From the NCBI GenBank assembly GCA_030038695.1, contig JASHSN010000565.1:1-8081 (forward strand): 8,081 nt of DNA. The letters are read 5' to 3'. Made by a program: the position numbers and the translations under genes. The stretch's first letter is position 1; each line of letters begins with the position of its first letter. Source of the stretch: Nitrososphaeraceae archaeon (GTDB lineage Archaea; Thermoproteota; Nitrososphaeria; Nitrososphaerales; Nitrososphaeraceae). Shown here piece by piece: positions 5,927 to 8,081 of this stretch. The notes beneath the pieces are model-generated. The model made no database searches. It was not told the DNA's origin and saw nothing but the letters and a program-made list of their open reading frames with translations.

Positions 5927-6529
5927 TTATTTGTTGCCTCCACCTTTCTTTTCCTTAAGAGGTGCTGCTGCCGGCGGCTGCTTTGCCCTCAACAACTCTT
6001 GTTCAATCCATTCAGTGGCACCGAGGAACGGTTGTCTACAGGTTATGCCTATTTTTCCCATAGCTGCCCCCTTCCCAAGACTTATGGCTGTTACCCGTGC
6101 GCGTATCCGAGAACCGATTTTTAGACTCTTGGCTGTTTGATTCGCGACTATAACACCTTGTTTAACATCGCTTCTCAGATAATCATCTGTGATCTGCGAC
6201 AGGTGCAATAATGCATCAGTCGGTCCTATTCTCACAAAAGCTCCAAAATCAGTAATTTCGACTACCTCGCCCTCCACTACCTCCTGCAACCTAGGATAGA
6301 ACGTTAATGCCTTGAAGATAACCCTATGGTAGGTTGCACCGTCTCCTGCCACCAGTTTGCCGACCGAATTTGCATTTGCATCAATAATCATTATGACATA
6401 TCCAAGCTCAGGGCTAATCATACTCTCATATTTCTCTTTTAAAATAGCAATAGAGGTATCCTTCAATGAATTTTTTAATCTGCTAGGAGGAATTCTAACT
6501 ACATCACTCATATGCACGATCTCAAACAT
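5927..6529 (-). CDS. rpoE1: DNA-directed RNA polymerase subunit Rpo7 (RpoE')
   Basis: Archaeal homologue of eukaryotic Rpb7, half of the Rpo4/7 stalk that binds emerging RNA and helps open-complex formation. The 200-residue protein has the N-terminal tip domain (MFEIVHMSDVVRIPPSRL, to about 80) and an S1/OB RNA-binding domain (about 82-165) with GEVVEITDFGAFVRIGP, LLHLSQI and KIGSRIRARV. The C-terminal tail (185-200) is Ala/Pro- then Lys/Gly-rich and probably flexible. Longer starts exist (ATG 6556, TTG 6559), but they lie at a TATA-like sequence, and the family begins with the MFEIV strand, so I choose ATG 6529. It heads a tight rpo7-spt4-nadC run and diverges from the Rieske gene. Confidence 0.93.
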   Translation of the reverse strand: MFEIVHMSDVVRIPPSRLKNSLKDTSIAILKEKYESMISPELGYVIMIIDANANSVGKLVAGDGATYHRVIFKALTFYPRLQEVVEGEVVEITDFGAFVRIGPTDALLHLSQITDDYLRSDVKQGVIVANQTAKSLKIGSRIRARVTAISLGKGAAMGKIGITCRQPFLGATEWIEQELLRAKQPPAAAPLKEKKGGGNK

Positions 6530-6558
6530 AATAGATGTACGGTAGGTTCCAGACATCA

Positions 6559-6567
6559 ATTTATGAA
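6559..6567 (-). promoter_or_regulatory. TATA-like box for the rpo7-spt4-nadC run
   Basis: The minus strand reads TTCATAAAT here, centred about 34 nt before the ATG at 6529, which would give a leader of several bases. The match to a TATA box is only fair. It overlaps the longer alternative starts of rpo7 and therefore argues against them. Confidence 0.33.
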
Positions 6568-6589
6568 CCTTTTGAATAGCCTAGAGCAC

Positions 6590-6607
6590 GTTACAGCGGT
6601 TACAGCG
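6590..6607. repeat. Tandem 9-bp repeat in the divergent promoter region
   Basis: GTTACAGCG occurs twice head to tail (6590-6598 and 6599-6607) between the rpo7 and Rieske promoters. It sits about a dozen bases upstream of the Rieske TATA box, a place where archaeal activators can bind. No known binding motif is recognised. Confidence 0.35.
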
Positions 6608-6618
6608 GATAACAATCA

Positions 6619-6625
6619 TTTTATA
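6619..6625 (+). promoter_or_regulatory. TATA box of the Rieske gene
   Basis: TTTTATA, preceded by CA, is centred about 28 nt upstream of the ATG at 6650. Initiation would fall on or just before that ATG, indicating a leaderless mRNA. This excludes the upstream in-frame ATGs at 6512 and 6563 as normal starts. Confidence 0.5.
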
Positions 6626-6649
6626 GCCTGCTACAGCTCAGACAATGGA

Positions 6650-6955
6650 ATGACGTGGATTAGAGTAGGTGCCAAAGAGGAAATTAAGAATGGCAAGGGA
6701 AAAGAGTTGAATGTAAACGGAACTAGGATCGCATTATTCAATACAAACGGAAAGTACTATGCCGTTGAGGCCCTTTGTAGACACCAAGACGGTTCTTTGG
6801 CACCGGGAAGGATAGACGGTGAAATCGTTGAATGTCCTCTACACTCATGGCATTACAATATCAGAACAGGTGAACTCCTTGATTATCTTGAAGGGGTTGA
6901 ACTCACAACTTATGACGTGGATACTAAGGAAAATGACATTTATGTAGATGTATAG
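6650..6955 (+). CDS. Rieske-type [2Fe-2S] ferredoxin
   Basis: A 101-residue soluble Rieske protein. The two cluster-binding boxes are C43-R-H45 (ALCRHQDGSLAPG) and C62-P-L-H65 (ECPLHSWHYN), followed by the usual RTGELLDYLEGVELTTYDV strand region. There is no signal peptide or membrane segment, so this is the ferredoxin or nitrite-reductase-small-subunit type that passes electrons to a cytoplasmic oxygenase or reductase, not the cytochrome bc1/b6f subunit. The frame is open upstream to an ATG at 6512, but the extra 46 residues resemble nothing and overlap rpo7. Family homologues begin near MTWIRVG, and the TATA box spacing fits ATG 6650. No partner oxidoreductase is adjacent, so its role cannot be read from context. 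Confidence 0.9.
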   Translation: MTWIRVGAKEEIKNGKGKELNVNGTRIALFNTNGKYYAVEALCRHQDGSLAPGRIDGEIVECPLHSWHYNIRTGELLDYLEGVELTTYDVDTKENDIYVDV

Positions 6956-6974
6956 TTTTAGAATAAGACCGCCA

Positions 6975-7041
6975 CTGTGTCTACAGAAAATCACGTGTCT
7001 CACCCTCAGGCGAGGAACAGTTGAGAAGTATCTTGGGACAC
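6975..7041 (+). promoter_or_regulatory. Structured leader or intergenic hairpins before cysS
   Basis: Two nested or adjacent hairpins can be drawn between the Rieske stop and the cysS start. CTGT-GTCT-ACAG spans 6975-6986. A larger stem pairs GTGTCTC (6995-7001) with GGGACAC (7035-7041) with one G-T pair, and encloses CCTC-AGGC-GAGG (7004-7015). The outer stem ends five bases before the cysS ATG (7046), so it could affect translation. No riboswitch or T-box class is recognised. Confidence 0.3.
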
Positions 7042-7045
7042 CTCA

Positions 7046-8081
7046 ATGAAAATATATAACACATTGACTAGGCGACTTGAGGACTTAAATACTGAGCGAA
7101 CTACCCGCACAAGAATTTATCTTTGTGGTGTGACAGTCTACGATAATTCACATATAGGTCATGCCCGAACAATTGTGGTATTCGATGTTCTACGCCGCTA
7201 CCTATGCACCAAGAACCGCCCAGTAGAATTTATCCAGAACTTTACAGATGTCGATGACAAGATAATAAATCGTGCGGTAAATGAAAGATCTACAGCACAG
7301 GAAATCTCGTCTAGGTATATGCAGAGCTACTTCAAGGATTTCAATTCTCTAAACGTGTTGCCAGCAGATCGATATCCAAGAGCCTCTGAACACATACAGG
7401 AAATAATATTCCTTATCGATGCACTGATGAGGAAAGGCAATGCATACTTATCTGTCAATGGGGTCTATTTTCGTGTAAAATCATTTTCGGGTTATGGTAA
7501 GTTGTCAAAAAAACCAATCGAAGAATTGGAGATAGGAGCTCGAATCGAAATCGATCACTCTAAAGAGGATCCGCTTGATTTTGCTCTATGGAAATTCTAT
7601 TCTGATCCTCCTGTATGGGATAGTCCTTGGGGGAAGGGAAGACCAGGATGGCATATCGAATGTTCCGCTATGGCTTTGAAATATTTCGAAACTCCTTTCG
7701 AGATCCATGGAGGTGGATGCGATCTTGTCTTTCCTCATCACGAAAATGAGATTGCTCAATCGGAGTCATTCTCAGGAAAAGAATTTGTGAAAATATGGAT
7801 TCATTCAGGTATGGTGACCGTCAATTCTGAAAAAATGTCAAAATCTCTAGGCAACATTGTAACAATCCAGGATGCGCTAAGCAGGTGGGGACCTAACAGT
7901 ATACGGATCTACTGTCTTTCGGTAAATTATTCAAAGCCTTTGGATTATTCTGAAAATTTGCTGAAGGAGTCTATACATAAATGGCGTCAGATAGAGACTT
8001 GCGCATGTGAATTACGATTCGCGATCGGTAACAATGGTGACTTAAGAGAACTGGAAAGATTATGCTCCGAAACGATCAAGG
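7046..8081 (+). CDS. cysS: Cysteinyl-tRNA synthetase (3' end outside window)
   Basis: Class I aminoacyl-tRNA synthetase charging tRNA-Cys. The first 345 codons are present and open to the window edge. The sequence begins MKIYNTLTRRLEDL and has the HIGH motif intact (36-39, in SHIGHARTIVVFDV) and KMSKS at 263-267. Zinc ligands for cysteine recognition are Cys27 (YLCGVTVYD), Cys206 (WHIECSAM), His231 and Glu235 (FPHHENE). NFTDVDDKIINRA (65-77) and GRPGWHIECSAM are standard family blocks. The missing C-terminal part should hold the anticodon-binding helical domain. No clear Shine-Dalgarno or close TATA box precedes the ATG. The nearest TATA-like TTTTAGAATAAG lies near 6956, just after the Rieske stop, so read-through from the Rieske gene or a longer structured leader are both possible. 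Confidence 0.95.
   Translation, partial: MKIYNTLTRRLEDLNTERTTRTRIYLCGVTVYDNSHIGHARTIVVFDVLRRYLCTKNRPVEFIQNFTDVDDKIINRAVNERSTAQEISSRYMQSYFKDFNSLNVLPADRYPRASEHIQEIIFLIDALMRKGNAYLSVNGVYFRVKSFSGYGKLSKKPIEELEIGARIEIDHSKEDPLDFALWKFYSDPPVWDSPWGKGRPGWHIECSAMALKYFETPFEIHGGGCDLVFPHHENEIAQSESFSGKEFVKIWIHSGMVTVNSEKMSKSLGNIVTIQDALSRWGPNSIRIYCLSVNYSKPLDYSENLLKESIHKWRQIETCACELRFAIGNNGDLRELERLCSETIK

Noticed and set aside
5772..6140. Plus-strand open frame of 122 codons opposite spt4 and rpo7
   Set aside because: It is antisense to two strongly supported genes and has no family features.

Overview
The window reads as chromosomal DNA of an archaeon, most likely an ammonia-oxidising thaumarchaeon (Nitrososphaeria); no genus can be given. 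It carries archaeal or archaeal/eukaryal information-processing genes (ribosomal protein S30e, RNA polymerase subunit Rpo7, the Spt4-like subunit, a small stand-alone TRAM protein). TATA-like boxes lie about 23-34 nt upstream of several starts, implying leaderless or short-leader mRNAs. GTG and TTG starts occur, and base composition looks moderately AT-rich. Nothing points to a plasmid, phage, transposon, CRISPR array or tRNA/rRNA gene.

Layout. Bases 1-286 hold no intact gene but contain broken, ankyrin-repeat-like coding fragments in shifting frames. At 287-2098 (+) is a 603-residue tandem short-chain dehydrogenase/reductase whose two-domain plan resembles one half of the bifunctional malonyl-CoA reductase of Chloroflexus. 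It meets a minus-strand group convergently: rps30e (3607-3428), nadX (3369-2539) and a TRAM gene (2464-2174). nadA (3760-4797, +) diverges from rps30e and faces nadC. nadC (5717-4839) is the last gene of a tight minus-strand run rpo7-spt4-nadC that starts near 6529. A Rieske ferredoxin gene (6650-6955, +) diverges from rpo7. It is followed by cysS (7046 to the window end, +), which is cut off by the window edge.

How the genes work together. NadX (aspartate dehydrogenase), NadA (quinolinate synthase) and NadC (quinolinate phosphoribosyltransferase) supply the three consecutive steps from aspartate to nicotinate mononucleotide. They are spread over three transcription units, two of them shared with ribosome or RNA-polymerase genes. 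Rpo7 and Spt4 serve transcription, S30e and CysRS serve translation, and TRAM probably binds RNA.

The most interesting item is the tandem SDR protein. It is a reasonable candidate for a malonyl-CoA reductase-like step in the thaumarchaeal carbon-fixation cycle. However, its classical catalytic Lys and Ser positions read as Gln and Thr, so the activity is unproven. The longest open frames overstate the N-termini of the TRAM protein, Rpo7, the Rieske protein and (by two codons) NadX. Promoter position and family conservation favour the shorter starts given here.
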